64,000 nt of DNA from the NCBI RefSeq assembly GCF_026210795.1, contig NC_089441.1, positions 3,596,001 to 3,660,000 on the forward strand, written 5' to 3'. A program made the translations under genes and the position numbers. Of the stretch, positions 1-14,062 are shown one piece after another; positions within the stretch are counted from its first letter, which is position 1, and each line of letters opens with the position of its first letter. The notes under the pieces are model-generated. The model worked only from the letters and a program-made list of their open reading frames with translations. It ran no database searches and was not told the origin of the DNA. This DNA is from Rhizophagus irregularis (Eukaryota > Glomeromycota > Glomeromycetes > Glomerales > Glomeraceae).

Positions 1-381
1 CGGCCGTCTTGTTTCTCTGTTTCTTAATCCACATTTCAGGATCGGGTCGTTTTTACATAAAGATATTAAAACAATTTCAAGTGAAACAAATTTGTATAAA
101 TTCTCGATTAAAAATTATATTTAATATGGATGTAATACATGCAAATATAAATTATTAGAAATTGAACTTAATAAGATATTTCTACTAATTCTAAAAAAAA
201 ATATATTTTCGAAATTCTTATCATTTATAAGAAATGATTGGTCCAAAATTTAACTCTATAATCGGACCAATTTTACCCTTCATACTTAATGAAAATATAT
301 TTTTAAAATTTTTAAAAAATTTTTAAAACACAAATTTAGTCTTATGAATCGGCTATTTCCCCCGGAAACAATTTTTAAATG
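1..381. other. Window edge, no confident gene
   Basis: AT-rich sequence downstream of ESF1. On the minus strand the first 52 bases read RPDPEMWIKKQRNKTA, which recalls the PDPERWLP-type motif near the C-terminus of SRP72, but an in-frame stop lies just upstream and no AG acceptor is visible between that stop and the motif. On the plus strand the same bases look like a pyrimidine-rich tract followed by an AG acceptor. A short hairpin with ATTGGTCC and GGACCAAT arms lies at about 237-272. Nothing here can be called firmly. Confidence 0.25.
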
Positions 382-3063
382 TCAAGATTTGGCTTTTCTG
401 CGTTTTCCTTTTTGATTACTTTCAATAGCTAATGCATTCTTTCGCTTTACCTATAAAAGTAGATCTTATTAATAATATTGTTTAGTAATAAAGTAATATT
501 TGTTTATAGTCAAAAAGCTTACAGAATTTACTAATAATGATAGATTTGAATCTTTGATATTTGGATCCTTATCATTTGAGATTTCCTATTTATAAAATAT
601 ATGTTCAATTAATAAAATCAGCCAGAAATGATTATTCCTATTTTAACTTATTACCTCAAAAGCTGTATTAGACTTCTGTTGACTTGGTTCAGACTGGCGT
701 CGTTGTCGTTCTTCCAAAAGTTTACCCATAGATTTAGTCTTTTTAAACCTGTTGACAAATCAAGTTAAAAAAATAATTTATTTTTTAAAAAGAAAAAAAA
801 ACTTGAGTATAAAAAATTTAACAAAGGATACTGTGGATTAGAAGGGTCTATTGCGAAATGATGTGATTCGTGTAATGCCGCAAATCTAGAGTCATTAACA
901 TTAATTTCAAAATCATCGTCATCCTGAATAGAATCTTTTTTTATTTTTTTCTTTTTATTCTTTCTCTTCTCGTTTTTAATAATCTCTTTTAAATCAAAAT
1001 GTTTATGAACCTCTTTCTCATCATCCATAACTAAAAGTTCTAATTCGGCCTTTTGTCGATCAGCCTCCTTGTGCTCTTCTTTAGAAAATTTGTGCGGTTT
1101 TTTGGATTTTGGTTTTGAAATATTCGAGTTTATTAAATGAAGATTGTTCGAATTTCTTCCAACATTGTCATCTATTTTTAAAATGTAAGAATATTTATAT
1201 AAAGAAATTATTACAGATGAAAAATTAGAGAAAAATCTACCATCGCTTGTATTTTCCATTTGTTTCTCTTTCGCGTTCTTCTTTTCTTTGCGTTTTTCAC
1301 GTTGTTTACGCAAATATGTCTCCAAGCTCGTTTCATTTTCAATGGCCTGTTGCAAATATTGTAAGTAAATAAAATGAATTATTATAATAATTAAATAATT
1401 ATATTTATTATCAAACCTTTTCTGAATTCACGGCAGCCACCTCACTCAATCCAGGAGTAAATGTAATTTCCATTTCTTGATCTGTTTCCGCATTTTCATT
1501 TTCAATTTCATATAACAAATTTTTATACTTTCGCCTTGTTTCTTCTATGTCATCACCTGATTCCTCGCTGGACGAAGCAATATAATTTTTAAAATCCATA
1601 TCATCAATATTTTTTTTCGATAATGTTTGACGTATAGTCTTTACACGATCCGGATCGTCACCATCCCAAGTCAATTTCACACTTGAATATTGCAATGCCT
1701 TTTATTATATAATAAGTACACAAGTATCGTGTTAAATTATACGAAAATTGAAACTTGTAGAGAATAAAATTTCTTACATCAGTGACAAAGTCAACAGGTT
1801 CATACATATCAGGCGCTTGGAAACATTCGTCTCTATAACCGATAAATTTTTATTGATATCTAATTGTATTTAACATTTCCAAACATATTAAATTAATTAC
1901 TTTAATTCATCATTAAATTCCAAGTCATCGGGTATAAAGCGAAGATCAAAAGAATTAGACGTGCTTTCAAATTCTGCACCGTCACATTGTTGGTAAATAT
2001 GACGAGCGGTTTCAACAGTATCGCAGTCAACAACAGCATAATAATATCTATACGAATAAATTTGATTAGTAATAATTTAAAATAGGTTTAATTAATTTAA
2101 TAATGAACCTAAGTCGCTCCAATTGATATTTTCTTAATGCTTCCGAGTCAAATTCCTCTCCATTATCATTAATGATATGGTCGTTTAGGTTAATCTCCTC
2201 ATCATCACGATCAGACGAGGCTGATGTTGATTTAAAAATTTCCTTTGGTGGGCCTTCTCGTGTTTCCTATAATGTAAAAATAATTGTAATTTTGAAAGTC
2301 ATTTAATCAAAATGTTAAAAAAAGCTACCTTTTCCATGCGTTCCTTTCCAAATTCTGAAGGATAGATTTTTACAGAAAATATAATAGATCCATCTGGTAT
2401 AAAACCACTGAACACTTTCATAAGGTCAGATGCTTTTACATTATCCCAATCAAGGTTGACTACAGCAAGTCGATGAGTCTCATCTCCTAATGGAACCTGC
2501 TCGTCTGATTCACTGGATCCCTGTTGCTCAACCGAATTATTATTTTTTGAATAAACATATTCCTCTTCGTCATCAGAAGATGATTCAAGAACGCCTTCAC
2601 CTCTAGCAAAATCAAGGGTTGACAAATCAAAATTTTCTTCATCTGTTTCTTCTTCTGTAGTTGCTTGATCTTCTATATTGATTGTTTTTGAAGATTCACT
2701 TTTAAATAAAAACTCATCATCTTCTTTTAAATTATAGTATCTTTTTAATCCTTTATCCGCTTTATCTGATGAAATCGGCTTTCCGTATTTGTCAACCTTA
2801 ACTTGAAGAAAAAAAAAAATGTTATATATGCGAACTTTTATGACTATAATGCTTAACTATAAAAAATAAGACTAACGAGCATCGCTAAACTCTTCGCTGG
2901 TTAGCATATGAGCGAAACGATCGTCTAAAGCAATCTTCACGTCCTTTTTTTTCGGACGAACAAAACGTGGATCCTTTCGCACATGGGCGAAACGTGGATC
3001 ATCAGATATTCTGTTATTTTTTGATTTCACTTTAATATTAGGTCTCGAAGAACTATCCGTCAT
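382..3063 (-). CDS. ESF1: ESF1, pre-rRNA processing protein
   Basis: Nucleolar protein needed for early pre-rRNA cleavage and 40S subunit assembly (family knowledge). The start is set at MTDSSSRPN, followed by the typical N-terminal pair [20 protein letters not shown] and [13 protein letters not shown]. The middle contains long acidic runs and the RRM-like segment [18 protein letters not shown]. The C-terminal signature is [20 protein letters not shown] followed, after an intron, by [19 protein letters not shown] last small exon ends in the basic tail GKRRKAKS. About eight short introns interrupt the gene. It lies head to head with RPT3 with 148 bases between the start codons. The family call rests on several separate motifs in the right order; exact inner exon borders were judged by eye. 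Confidence 0.9.
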
Positions 3064-3211
3064 GATTTTTTTTTTTGATCTAATCTGGGATCGACGGATT
3101 ATTTTATGAATATTGTGTAACACAAAGCTAGATGACGCGTACAGTAATGCAGTTACGCAAAGGCATAAAAAATTTCGGTTTGAAATCTATTAATCCAAAT
3201 ATTTAATTCTC
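3064..3211. promoter_or_regulatory. Divergent ESF1/RPT3 promoter
   Basis: Only 148 bases separate the start codons of two divergently transcribed genes, so both core promoters and 5' leaders must lie here. The stretch is less AT-rich than the usual spacers and includes GATGACGCGTACAG at about 3131. No clear TATA box is placed. A shared control region for ribosome synthesis and proteasome genes is an inference from the layout only. Confidence 0.5.
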
Positions 3212-4701
<1,490 letters not shown>

Positions 4702-6013
4702 AGCAATTCCAGCATTACAAATAACCGGGTCAATGCATTTAATATTTGTCATAGTTTATAGTTTATTTCAATTCTGTGAAACTAGACTTCTTTCAAGGTA
4801 TAATTATATTGTATTAGAATTGCTTTTCTGGTTTTGGTTAGTGTATAATTTCTAAGATATAATTTAAAGATTTTACAGTAAGAAATATATTATTTTCTTT
4901 TTTTTAAGAAAAAAAAATTCTCTTCTTAATTAATTCATAACAACTAGGAAATTCTTAACCCGTTTGTTGTATTATCATGTGCATAATAGAAAAATGGTAA
5001 ATACAATGGACCTGCGTAAATGGAACACAAAAAAAAGCCGAACCCGAAGTTTTATTTATATTATTTATATAGACTTATTGTTATTATAAAGATCAATACC
5101 AAATTAGATCAAGAATCATAAGATATTGACATCAAATAAGAATATAGATTATTGTTACTGTATGCTGCAAAGCGCAAAGTCACTAACAATGGAAAAGTAC
5201 CTAATAAGAATAAAAAGCTAGAACAATTATGTTACATAAATTTCCCTTAAGCAAAGACTGGAATCAAAGATATTGTTGATTGGGGTTGTACTCAGTGATG
5301 ATGATGATAAAGGGGCGCAGGAACATACAAAAATTTGTATTTTTCACTATTGTTGGCTAATGACCGCCACCTTTTATTGGCCTTCTTTGTACTTTATTTG
5401 GTCATATTAATTGATATGTGAAACGAGTGTGAAACATTCATGGCTGGACGTCAAGATTTCGGCATAAAGTCTTTTAACGTTTGATTGTACGGACTGTAGT
5501 GCTGAATTAATCTAAAGCTTATCAGTAATTATGTATATTGTCAATCCTATCGATTCGAGTTGTGGTCAAGAGGAAACTAGTCCTTTTTTTTTAAGTTTCC
5601 CCTCACTTCTATTTTTCCCTGCACTTCGCGGGAGTTCGAAGGCAATTTTTCGAAAATAAAAAAAAAAAATATTTATAAATATAAATATCTCGCAAAAAAT
5701 TTTGAATAAATAATTTATTTATCTTACATATATTATAAATTTAAATTGAACCTTATTTAAATTATACGTTTTTATTAATTTAAGAAAATTTAAGATTAAT
5801 TTTTTACGAACAGGAACTCTCCTGAACAGTAAGTTTCATCTCACGCATAGTTTTGTATTTTTAAATGTTATTGTTGGTTCAAAGTTCTTTTATTTGTATA
5901 TAGTTAAATTTCATGCTGTAATTCGTAATTGACCAAAGTTCATTTCGTTTCATCTTGTTGCAGATACATTATATAGACACTTATATTTATCCAAATTATA
6001 GAAGATAACCATA
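4702..6013 (+). other. Spacer and kinesin upstream region
   Basis: This 1.3-kb gap holds the 3' end of RPT3 and the upstream region and leader of the kinesin gene. CCAAT-type sequence (attgg) occurs near 5380. A short GC-richer stretch near 5605-5645 includes a small palindromic run around ttcgcgggagttcgaa. No coding frame longer than background and no tRNA fold was found. A leader intron ending shortly before the kinesin start is possible but not shown. Confidence 0.4.
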
Positions 6014-9000
6014 ATGAGCGATTCTAATAGAAATAATATCAGAGTAGTGTGCCGTTTTCGGCCACAGAATTCTCGTGAGATAAGGGAAGGTGGTGTTCCC
6101 ATTATAAACTACGATGATAATGGAGACTCATGTCGTATGGAGGTTAGTACCAGATTTTTTTTTTTTTTGATAATACACTTTACTTATAGAGCATTAAGAT
6201 AAACCATAATAGTGAATTTTAAATTTAAATATCGTTATAATTTTGACAACGTTCAATTAATTCAATTCACATAACGAGTTTTTATGATCAGAGGATTACC
6301 TAATTTGACACGTTCAACATCGAAGAAGTTATAAATAATTGACTTTGATTATTACTTTCGTTGTTCTCTTATATAACAGGGTAAAGAATTTCAAGGAAAT
6401 TTTACATTCGATAAGATATTTCCTCCAGAAACACACCAGAAATTCTTTTTCGATGAATCCATAAAACCCATTGTTGATGGTATTTAAAATAATGATATTA
6501 TTTGGTTTTCCATTCAATGACTACTTTCCTCATAATTTGTTTAATTCAAATAGATGTTATTGGGGGTTATAATGGAACTGTATTTGCCTACGGTCAAACG
6601 GGTTCCGGTAAAACACATACCATGATGGTTCGTATAAATAAATGCATTTTATGAATATAATTTAGCCCTAACTGACGTAACAATTTATTTATTAGGGAGA
6701 TATGGACAACGAAGAATTTAAAGGTCTTATTCCTCGTATCGTGGAACAGATATTTCACAGTATTATTGACTCCCCATCTACAATGGAATATACCGTAAAG
6801 GTTTCTTATATGGAAATTTATATGGAGAAGATTCGTGACTTACTTAATCGTTTGTATTTAATTTACTTACTAAAATTTTTTTTTTGGTAAATGGAGTGAA
6901 CTTTATTGATTTTAATATATTATATATTTGTTCTTGACGTTTTTTAGCCCAAAATGACAATCTTCCTATCCACGAAGAAAAGAATAGGGGTGTATACGTA
7001 AAAGGTCTTTTGGAAGTATACGTCAGTTCCGTACAAGAAGTGTATGAAGTAATGAAACGGGGTGGTAACGCTCGTATTGTAGCATATACAAGTATGTTAT
7101 TATTTCTTACATATTATTTATACTGTGGCAATCTAAATAATAAATGCATTAATTATAGACATGAATGCTGAAAGTTCACGATCACATTCGATTTTTGTTA
7201 TCACTGTAAACCAAAAGAATCTCAATGACGGTAGTGTAAAAAGTGGTAAATTATCACTTGTCGATTTGGCAGGTTCCGAAAAGGTTTGTAAGTTAAATTG
7301 TGATGTCCCAATAACATACATATATTGTCAACGATATGCAATCAATAATAAAAGAGAATCAGCTAGAATACACAAACAATCACAGAAAAAGATCTCTTTA
7401 AGAAAAAAATTATGATCTATTTCCAAAGAAACGCATAACTAATGTATAAATTCTTTACATTTTACTTATATAATATAAACGTATATTTTGGAAAAATAGG
7501 TCGGTAAAACGGGTGCGTCTGGACAGACTCTAGAAGAAGCAAAAAAGATTAACAAATCCTTATCTGCGTTGGGTATGGTAATTAACGCTCTAACAGACGG
7601 AAAGGTAATATCGAATAATAATAATGATAATTTAATCCTACACTAAAATATGATTGATATTAATCAATTACTTTTTCCGTTAAAAAGTCTACGCATATTC
7701 CATATCGTGACAGTAAACTTACTAGAATTCTTCAAGAATCTCTTGGTGGTAACTCCAGAACAACTTTAATTATAAATTGTTCTCCATCGTCCTTCAATGA
7801 AGCTGAAACACTAAGTACGCTAAGATTTGGTATGAGGTGTGTAAAATCATTTATAATGTTATATTCATATATTTTTCCCAATGTATAACAATAAATGCTA
7901 AATCCATTCTATCTTTGTAGAGCCAAGAGTATTAAGAATAAAGCCAGAGTCAATGCTGAACTAAGTCCCGCTGAGCTTAAAGCACTTCTCAAGAAAGCTA
8001 AAAATGAAGCTGTTAGCTTTCAACAATATATCTCAGCCCTTGAGGGTGAAGTTGGTGTTTGGCGTTCTGGTGGTACAGTTCCAAAAGAAAAATGGGCTAG
8101 TATGGACAAAGCTGGTTCGACTTCAACCCAACCTCCAACTCCAACTACACCGTCTAATCCCGCAATAGAAGCTGCAAAGAAAGAGGCAGATTCTCGACCA
8201 GGAACTCCTGCACCAATTTTAGAAAAAGATGAGCGAGAAGAATTCTTAAAACGAGAAAATGAGCTTACAGACCAAATTGCTGATAAGGAAACAGTATTAG
8301 CAGCTCAAGAGAAAATGTTAAATGAATTGAAAGAAGAGCTTGACTCTTATAAATCACAAGAAGAGGTATTGTAATTATATGGAAATTAATATTACTTATT
8401 GGATTTAATTAAAAGATGTTCTAAAAGTTTTGTCTTTTAACAGAAAAACAAAAAGATGGAGACTGAACTCGGTGAACTCAAAGTGCAATTAGAAAAAGTC
8501 GCCTATGAAAATAAAGAAGGTGCTATTACAATGGATAGTTTGCGTGAATCTAATTTAGAGTTATCCGCCGAAGTAGATTCACTTAAGGTAAAATTGAAAA
8601 TTTTGTTCTGTTATAAAATTAGATTATTTGTTGTATTAATTCATACTATAAATACGATAACTTATCCTTATTTAGAAACAACTTTCGGAACACAGACTTT
8701 CTCAGAAAGAAGGTGATAAAGAGCAAAAGAAACAAGAGAAAATGGCTGCTATGCTAGCTGAGCTTGACCCATCAGGTGTTATTTCGAAAAAAGAACAGCA
8801 AATTCGGGATACGTTGCTTAAACTTGAAACGATTGGTGATAACAGCTCCCCACTTACGATGGAAGAACTTTCAACTTTACGACGTGAATTGTCTGAATCA
8901 AAGACTTTGGTTACACAACATGAACAAACAATTAATGAATTACATTATGAAAATGAACATTTGACAAGGAAGAGAGATGAACTCGAAATTCGTTTAACCA

Positions 9001-10465
9001 CACTTGAACTCGAATATGAGGAATTGTTGGGTAAATAATAAATAAACTGCTATTTTATTTAGAACTATATATCGAATTATTAATCTTTTTTTATACATAT
9101 ATGTAATTTAGATAAGACAATTGCTGAAGAAGAGGCAAATAATAATATTGATATAACTGAGACAATAGCAGAATTAAGAGTAGGTTAACGTTTTATGATT
9201 ATTTAATTTCGATATATGATATATATTATTTTATAATTAATAATAATTATAATTTTGTTAGGGTAAATTGGAAGCACAATTCGTTGCCAAGAAAGAAGTT
9301 CAACAAAAAGAAATTGATGAACTAAAACAAGAATTAGAAAAGAAGAATGAAGAATTACATAAACTTAATAGGTTTGTTGCGAATTCGTATTAAATTCAAT
9401 TTGTGCGAGTTTACTAATATTTTAATTGACCTTTATAGCGCTCTTGCTGAATTGAAAAAAGTTAATGAAGATTTACAGGTAAAAGACATTTCTAAATAAA
9501 ACGAGCAAGCCTTTAAATTTGGTTACTTACCCTTATACAACGTCCATTTGTAAAAAACGCAGACTGCGATCAGTGATAAAGAGTCTAAAACGGAGGGACA
9601 AAAGAATGTTGCAGATAAAGAAAAAGATATGGAACGTATCCGAAAGACAATGGCACAACAATTGGCCGATTTTGATGTCATGAAGAAAGCTCTTATGCGC
9701 GATTTGCAAAATCGTTGTGAAAAAGTTGTGGAACTTGAAATCTCATTAGACGAGACAAGAGAACAATATAACAACGTTCTACGTAATAGCAATAATAAGG
9801 CACAACAAAAAAAGATGGCATTCTTAGAGAGGAACTTAGAACAGCTTACAAATGTACAAAAACAAGTAAGCTTTTATGTATTTCAATCGCATTATTATGA
9901 GTTTTGTAATGAAAATTTTATGCTGATAATTATTTTTCTTTTCAGCTTGTTGAACAAAATTCATCACTTAAAAAAGAAGTAGCCATCGCAGAGCGAAAAC
10001 TTCTTGCACGTAATGAACGTATCCAGGCTCTGGAAGCCTTATTGCAAGATGCACAAGAAAAATTAACTACACAAAATCAGAAGTAAGTTAGGCCTACATA
10101 TATGTATATATTGTGTATTGTAATTCTAATTGAAATGTTGCTAACTAAATCTCCTTTTAAAAAGATTCGAAGCACAATTACAAGCAGTGCGAGAACGATT
10201 AGAACAAGCAAGATGTACGTTTATTGTTTTATCTCGCATAAATTTTTCTTAGATCATAACTAATTAGCGATTATAAAATTATATAGCTCAAAAATCAAGT
10301 ATTGCTTCCGGCCTCGGTTTTGGTCGCATTGCCAAACCACTTCGAGGTGGTGTACCAGTCACAGCAGAGTATGAATCTATTTTATCTCATTTTAATTAAA
10401 CGAATTTCTTTTCGTTATGATAGTTATTAATATGCCTACTTTTTCTTTTTTATAGAAGGAAATAA
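6014..10465 (+). CDS. Kinesin-1 heavy chain (conventional kinesin)
   Basis: Plus-end microtubule motor that carries vesicles and organelles along hyphae. The motor domain spans about residues 1-330: [11 protein letters not shown]-loop [11 protein letters not shown], switch [12 protein letters not shown], switch [11 protein letters not shown] followed after a 0.2-kb intron by [18 protein letters not shown]. The rest is neck, stalk and long coiled coils encoded in many small exons, about 900 residues in all, close to fungal Nkin. Near the end [10 protein letters not shown] is the IAK autoinhibitory tail motif of kinesin-1, which settles the subfamily. About 18 introns are inferred. Two endings are possible: splicing at 10369-10455 gives VTAERK and a stop at 10465; reading through that donor gives [10 protein letters not shown] and a stop at 10399. 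Confidence 0.95.
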
Positions 10466-11045
10466 TTCATCTCCTTAAAAATATATATATTTTTTTATTA
10501 TAATAAGTCCAATCACGGGCAAACGAACGTGGTTTCCAAGCCTTTGTCAGTAATCGTAATAATATGCTATAATAGTTTTATTTTTATTATTATATAGTTT
10601 ATATACAAACCTTCTTACCTTCTAAATTGACCATTATTCCGTTTACAACAAAGTAATATTATACCTCCATCCTCTTCATTATAAAAATCTTGTACGTGTA
10701 TTTTATTTTTGGAAATTCTAGAAATTGTATTTTTTTTCGGGTTTTTGGTTATCTAAATTTGGATCGAAATAAATAAATTAAGGTACAAACTTATTAAATC
10801 AGATTTTTATTTGTCAATTTTTTTTTTAATTCGCTGTTTCGTATTAAATTACATTAAATATATGACATTGAGATATGAATAAATAACGAGAGATTAAAGT
10901 AATCTTCTTGTATTTAGATTTCTATAATTAAATTATAGATATTTATATTACAAGGCATTTTACTATATACATAAAAGAAAATTCGAAACAAAAATTCTTT
11001 GCAAAGAAATTAATTTAAACTGATAAATATAAGAATGCAATGATA
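10466..11045. other. Convergent 3' spacer
   Basis: AT-rich gap between the converging kinesin and Hpc2-like genes. It presumably holds both 3' untranslated regions. No gene, tRNA or clear repeat is visible. Confidence 0.4.
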
Positions 11046-12101
11046 TCATGGAGTAGTAGAATCGGAAGTTATTGTCGTTGCTGTAGAAGAACTCTCTGCA
11101 TTATAGTTATTTGGATTATTAACTTTTGAATTTGATTTGGCATTCACTTTGTTCGCTTTTGTAGAAGTTACTGTAGATGAAGTAGAAGAACTTCGCGAAC
11201 GAACTTCAGACAGGCCTTTTCTTTTGGGGGACGAATCGGGAGACGATGATGATGATGGAGAATCTTCAACATTCTTTACAGATATTAGTGGTTTTGTTAC
11301 GGGAGATGGATTCTTTGAAGAACTATTTGTTACATTATTTGTAGGACCATCTTTAATCATTTTTTTTTCTTTACGACGTTTACGCTTTTCTAACAATTTT
11401 TGAACTTCCTTGATAATTGTTTTATTCCCTTCATTAGCTTTAGTCTTTTGTTTTTTCGTTTTTGTTTCTGATTGTTGAGGTGGTTCTCTCTTTGTTTTTT
11501 TTGATGACGATGTACCGCTGCTAACAACTGTTTCATTAACTACCGCTAATTTTTCTTCTTGCTTATTAGTCTTTTTGCCCTTTGATTTTGTTGTAGCATT
11601 CTTTCTTGTTCTTTTAATTTGTTTATTTATAATTTTGTTTTCATTATTTTCAGTTGTTCCAGTAATAATAGAAGTGGAAGTAGTCATATTATTATTTGAT
11701 TGTTCATTTTTAAAAAATTGAAGAATATTTTCAGGTGGATTTGTATTCGTTCCAGCACCAAAAAATCCGGGAATAGTATTTTTTCTTGAAATCGCGTAAA
11801 ACTTCGGTTCAGGACGTTTTTCAATAGCCATATGTTCTAAAAAATCTGCAGTTTCTGATACTACAAAATTTTCTAAAGCCATTTCATCATCTAAATGTTG
11901 TTGATCTGATGAAAAATCATTCGTATTAATGATTTTTTGATCATTTGTTGTTTCTTTTGGAGGATTAATTAAGTCAGGAAAATATATTACGTTATTTCCT
12001 TGGCCTTTTTTTAAAGGTACTTCAAATCGAAGTATTGCCGTTGTTTCTTTAAAATCATTTTGTGAAATCGTTGAATTTGTTCTTATAGGTAAATCTTCCA
12101 T
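11046..12101 (-). CDS. Hpc2/ubinuclein-like nuclear protein
   Basis: Single-exon frame of 351 residues. Most of it is disordered and rich in Lys, Ser, Thr and Asn, with basic runs such as KKTKREPP and KRKRRKEKK suited to nuclear import. Two short regions recall ubinuclein/Hpc2 proteins of the HIRA histone H3.3 chaperone complex: residues about 20-45 (LRFEVPLKKG, then IYFPDLI) resemble the N-terminal strand region of ubinucleins, and residues about 76-128 (ENFVVSETADF, then PGFFGAGTN and ILQFF) resemble the Hpc2-related domain pattern F-I-D-D-S-E, GFY, G, LQF. The match is seen by eye and is weak in the acidic core, so this is a suggestion; an unrelated disordered nuclear protein remains possible. 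The start codon begins the first long open stretch. Confidence 0.5.
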   Translation of the reverse strand: MEDLPIRTNSTISQNDFKETTAILRFEVPLKKGQGNNVIYFPDLINPPKETTNDQKIINTNDFSSDQQHLDDEMALENFVVSETADFLEHMAIEKRPEPKFYAISRKNTIPGFFGAGTNTNPPENILQFFKNEQSNNNMTTSTSIITGTTENNENKIINKQIKRTRKNATTKSKGKKTNKQEEKLAVVNETVVSSGTSSSKKTKREPPQQSETKTKKQKTKANEGNKTIIKEVQKLLEKRKRRKEKKMIKDGPTNNVTNSSSKNPSPVTKPLISVKNVEDSPSSSSSPDSSPKRKGLSEVRSRSSSTSSTVTSTKANKVNAKSNSKVNNPNNYNAESSSTATTITSDSTTP

Positions 12102-12394
12102 TAACCTTCTTTTAACAAATGAAAATAAGATTTATTTGTTAGGGAATGTGAAAGAAGGAATTTATTAAATTTTGGTGGCTTAGTCGGCGTATTACTTAGT
12201 TTTTGTTTCACAAAAAAATTGTGATTTGCATGATCATTTTAACAAATCATATTCAAATGGCATTTCAGCCAAAACAGAATAATACCAACAACATTTCATA
12301 TTATAATTATTATATTATATATTATACGAAGATAAAGATTTAAAAGAAAAAATTTAATGATAAAAATTGAATAAATTAGATGAGGCAAATCACT

Positions 12395-13597
12395 TCATAT
12401 TTTTTCTGAATTCTGATCAGGAATTACTTCTTGCAAGAACGAAATCATGTCTTTGATTTCTTTTTGAGAAGTATGATGACCCATACCATTGTAAGTTTTA
12501 AATGTTACGGGATATCCCCTTGATTTAATAAGTTCATATGATAACTTCCCGATTTGATAAGGCAAAATCTTTAAACGAAATTTAATCAGTCATTATTTAT
12601 TATGTCGTAAATCCAAATCGAAAAATAAAATACCTCATCACAGTCACCATGTCCCAAAAAAATAGGTGTATTCTTATTTGCGTCAGTGGCCATCTATTAA
12701 TATAACGAGTAACTTAATTAACTTAAAATGAAACTTAATTAAATTTATACGATAATATACAAGGAATCATACGGTGAATGTTTTTTCTTTCAGAGGAACA
12801 TATCCACTCAGACTGTAATAATAAGCGTATAAGTAAAAATCCTTAGAATAAAAATTTTAAATTAAATGACGGTTCCAATTTACCCTATAATCCCGGCGAA
12901 GGGGTATTCAGATAATAATCCAATAGTGATTCCAACTGCCGCTCCTTGGGAGAATCCTCCAATAACAATACGATTTGAAGGAATACCCGCGTCAATTTCA
13001 TCACGAATAAGACGATTTACTATATAATTGAAACCCAATTTTAGATTCTCTTTAAAATTATTGTAAAGTTGAATGATATATTACCTGAAGCAACAGACAG
13101 TAATACTCCTTCATCGTCTAATCTTTGTTTAAGGATATCTTCAGCATTCGACAACGCGTAAATGTCATACCTTAATAAAAGAATAAAATATTATCTCCAT
13201 ACAAAAGCCATAATCAAACACAAATACCAATTAAAATACCATGCGCGCATTCTAGCACCACCATTAACTGCTACTGGTCGAATAGGACTAATTAAATAAC
13301 ATAGAACGGTTAGAGAAAGGAAGAAGGGAATCAAATATAAAAAACGAAATGCTGAATTACGCGTCTGGAAGAATGAATTTGACATGTTCCAATGTGTAGC
13401 CCATTTCTTCTGTCACAGGAGCCCAACCATTTCCGCTATCACCCAAACCCTACGTGAAAAAATATGAAAAAAAAATATTTTTTTTTTTTAAGAAAAAGGA
13501 GATATTTATAGCATAAAAACCTTACGTGCAAAAAGAACACAGTAGCTGTATGCTTTTTACGAGCATTTTGAATAACTTTAGTCAAATTTGAAGCCAT
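12395..13597 (-). CDS. APT1: Acyl-protein thioesterase / lysophospholipase
   Basis: Serine hydrolase of the alpha/beta fold that removes palmitate from proteins and can hydrolyse lysophospholipids in the cytosol. The exons read MASNLTKVIQNARKKHTATV, then GLGDSGNGWAPV, the family segment VNGGARMRAWYDIYAL, the nucleophile elbow GGFSQGAAVG (Ser in GFSQG), the acid in GHGDCDEILPYQ and the catalytic His in YNGMGHHTS. The product is about 230 residues, the normal size. At least six short introns interrupt it. The start is the first methionine in frame and gives the normal N-terminus. All three catalytic residues are present, so the enzyme should be active. Confidence 0.93.
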
Positions 13598-13847
13598 TTT
13601 TTTTATTTTAAAAGAAGTGTTATCGTTAAGTGCGTGTCATGTGATTCGAGCATTAACTTAATTTGTTGATCGATAAGTACTTTGATTGGCTAAAATCATA
13701 AATTGATTTCGTTCTTACATATTATTTTGTGGCACACCATTTAACCAAAATTAAACTTGTTACTAGAATTAAGAAAAGGTATTAATTGAGAGTAAATTTA
13801 GATATAAATATTGCCATATTGGAGAAATAAAAAAAAAAATCTATATA

Positions 13848-14025
13848 CAGTCAAGTTTCTATAAATGCACCCATCCTCTTGGAATTGGAAAAAAGCATGC
13901 AATTATAAAGGGTGTGCATTTATAGAGAATAAATAATTAGAAGTTATATATATTTGAGATTGAATCAAAGTGTACATCTAGGAAGAAAATGCACTTATAA
14001 GTGGTGCATTATAAAGAGTTGACTG
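13848..14025. mobile_element. MITE with TA duplication
   Basis: This 178-base element starts CAGTCAAGTTTCTATAAATG and ends with the imperfect inverse, ...CATTATAAAGAGTTGACTG. Both ends are flanked by TA, the duplication expected of Tc1/mariner/pogo elements. Inner copies of TGCATTTATA-like words lie near both ends. It has no coding capacity. The ends resemble those of the larger element at 40010-44197, so a common transposase family is likely. Confidence 0.7.
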
Positions 14026-14062
14026 TAAAACTATATTATAATTTGTATTTTGTAATACTATA

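Noticed and set aside
1-52. SRP72-like C-terminal motif on the minus strand
   Set aside because: Only about 16 residues, with a stop just upstream and no splice acceptor; too short to call at a window edge.
5600-5650. Small RNA gene near the GC-richer patch upstream of kinesin
   Set aside because: The palindromic patch is short and no box or fold motif supports a gene.
11137-11403. 88-residue plus-strand frame opposite the Hpc2-like gene
   Set aside because: Antisense of a low-complexity Ser/Lys-rich coding region.
13191-13385. 64-residue membrane-like minus-strand frame
   Set aside because: It reads through an intron of the thioesterase gene; the spliced reading gives the conserved family sequence instead.
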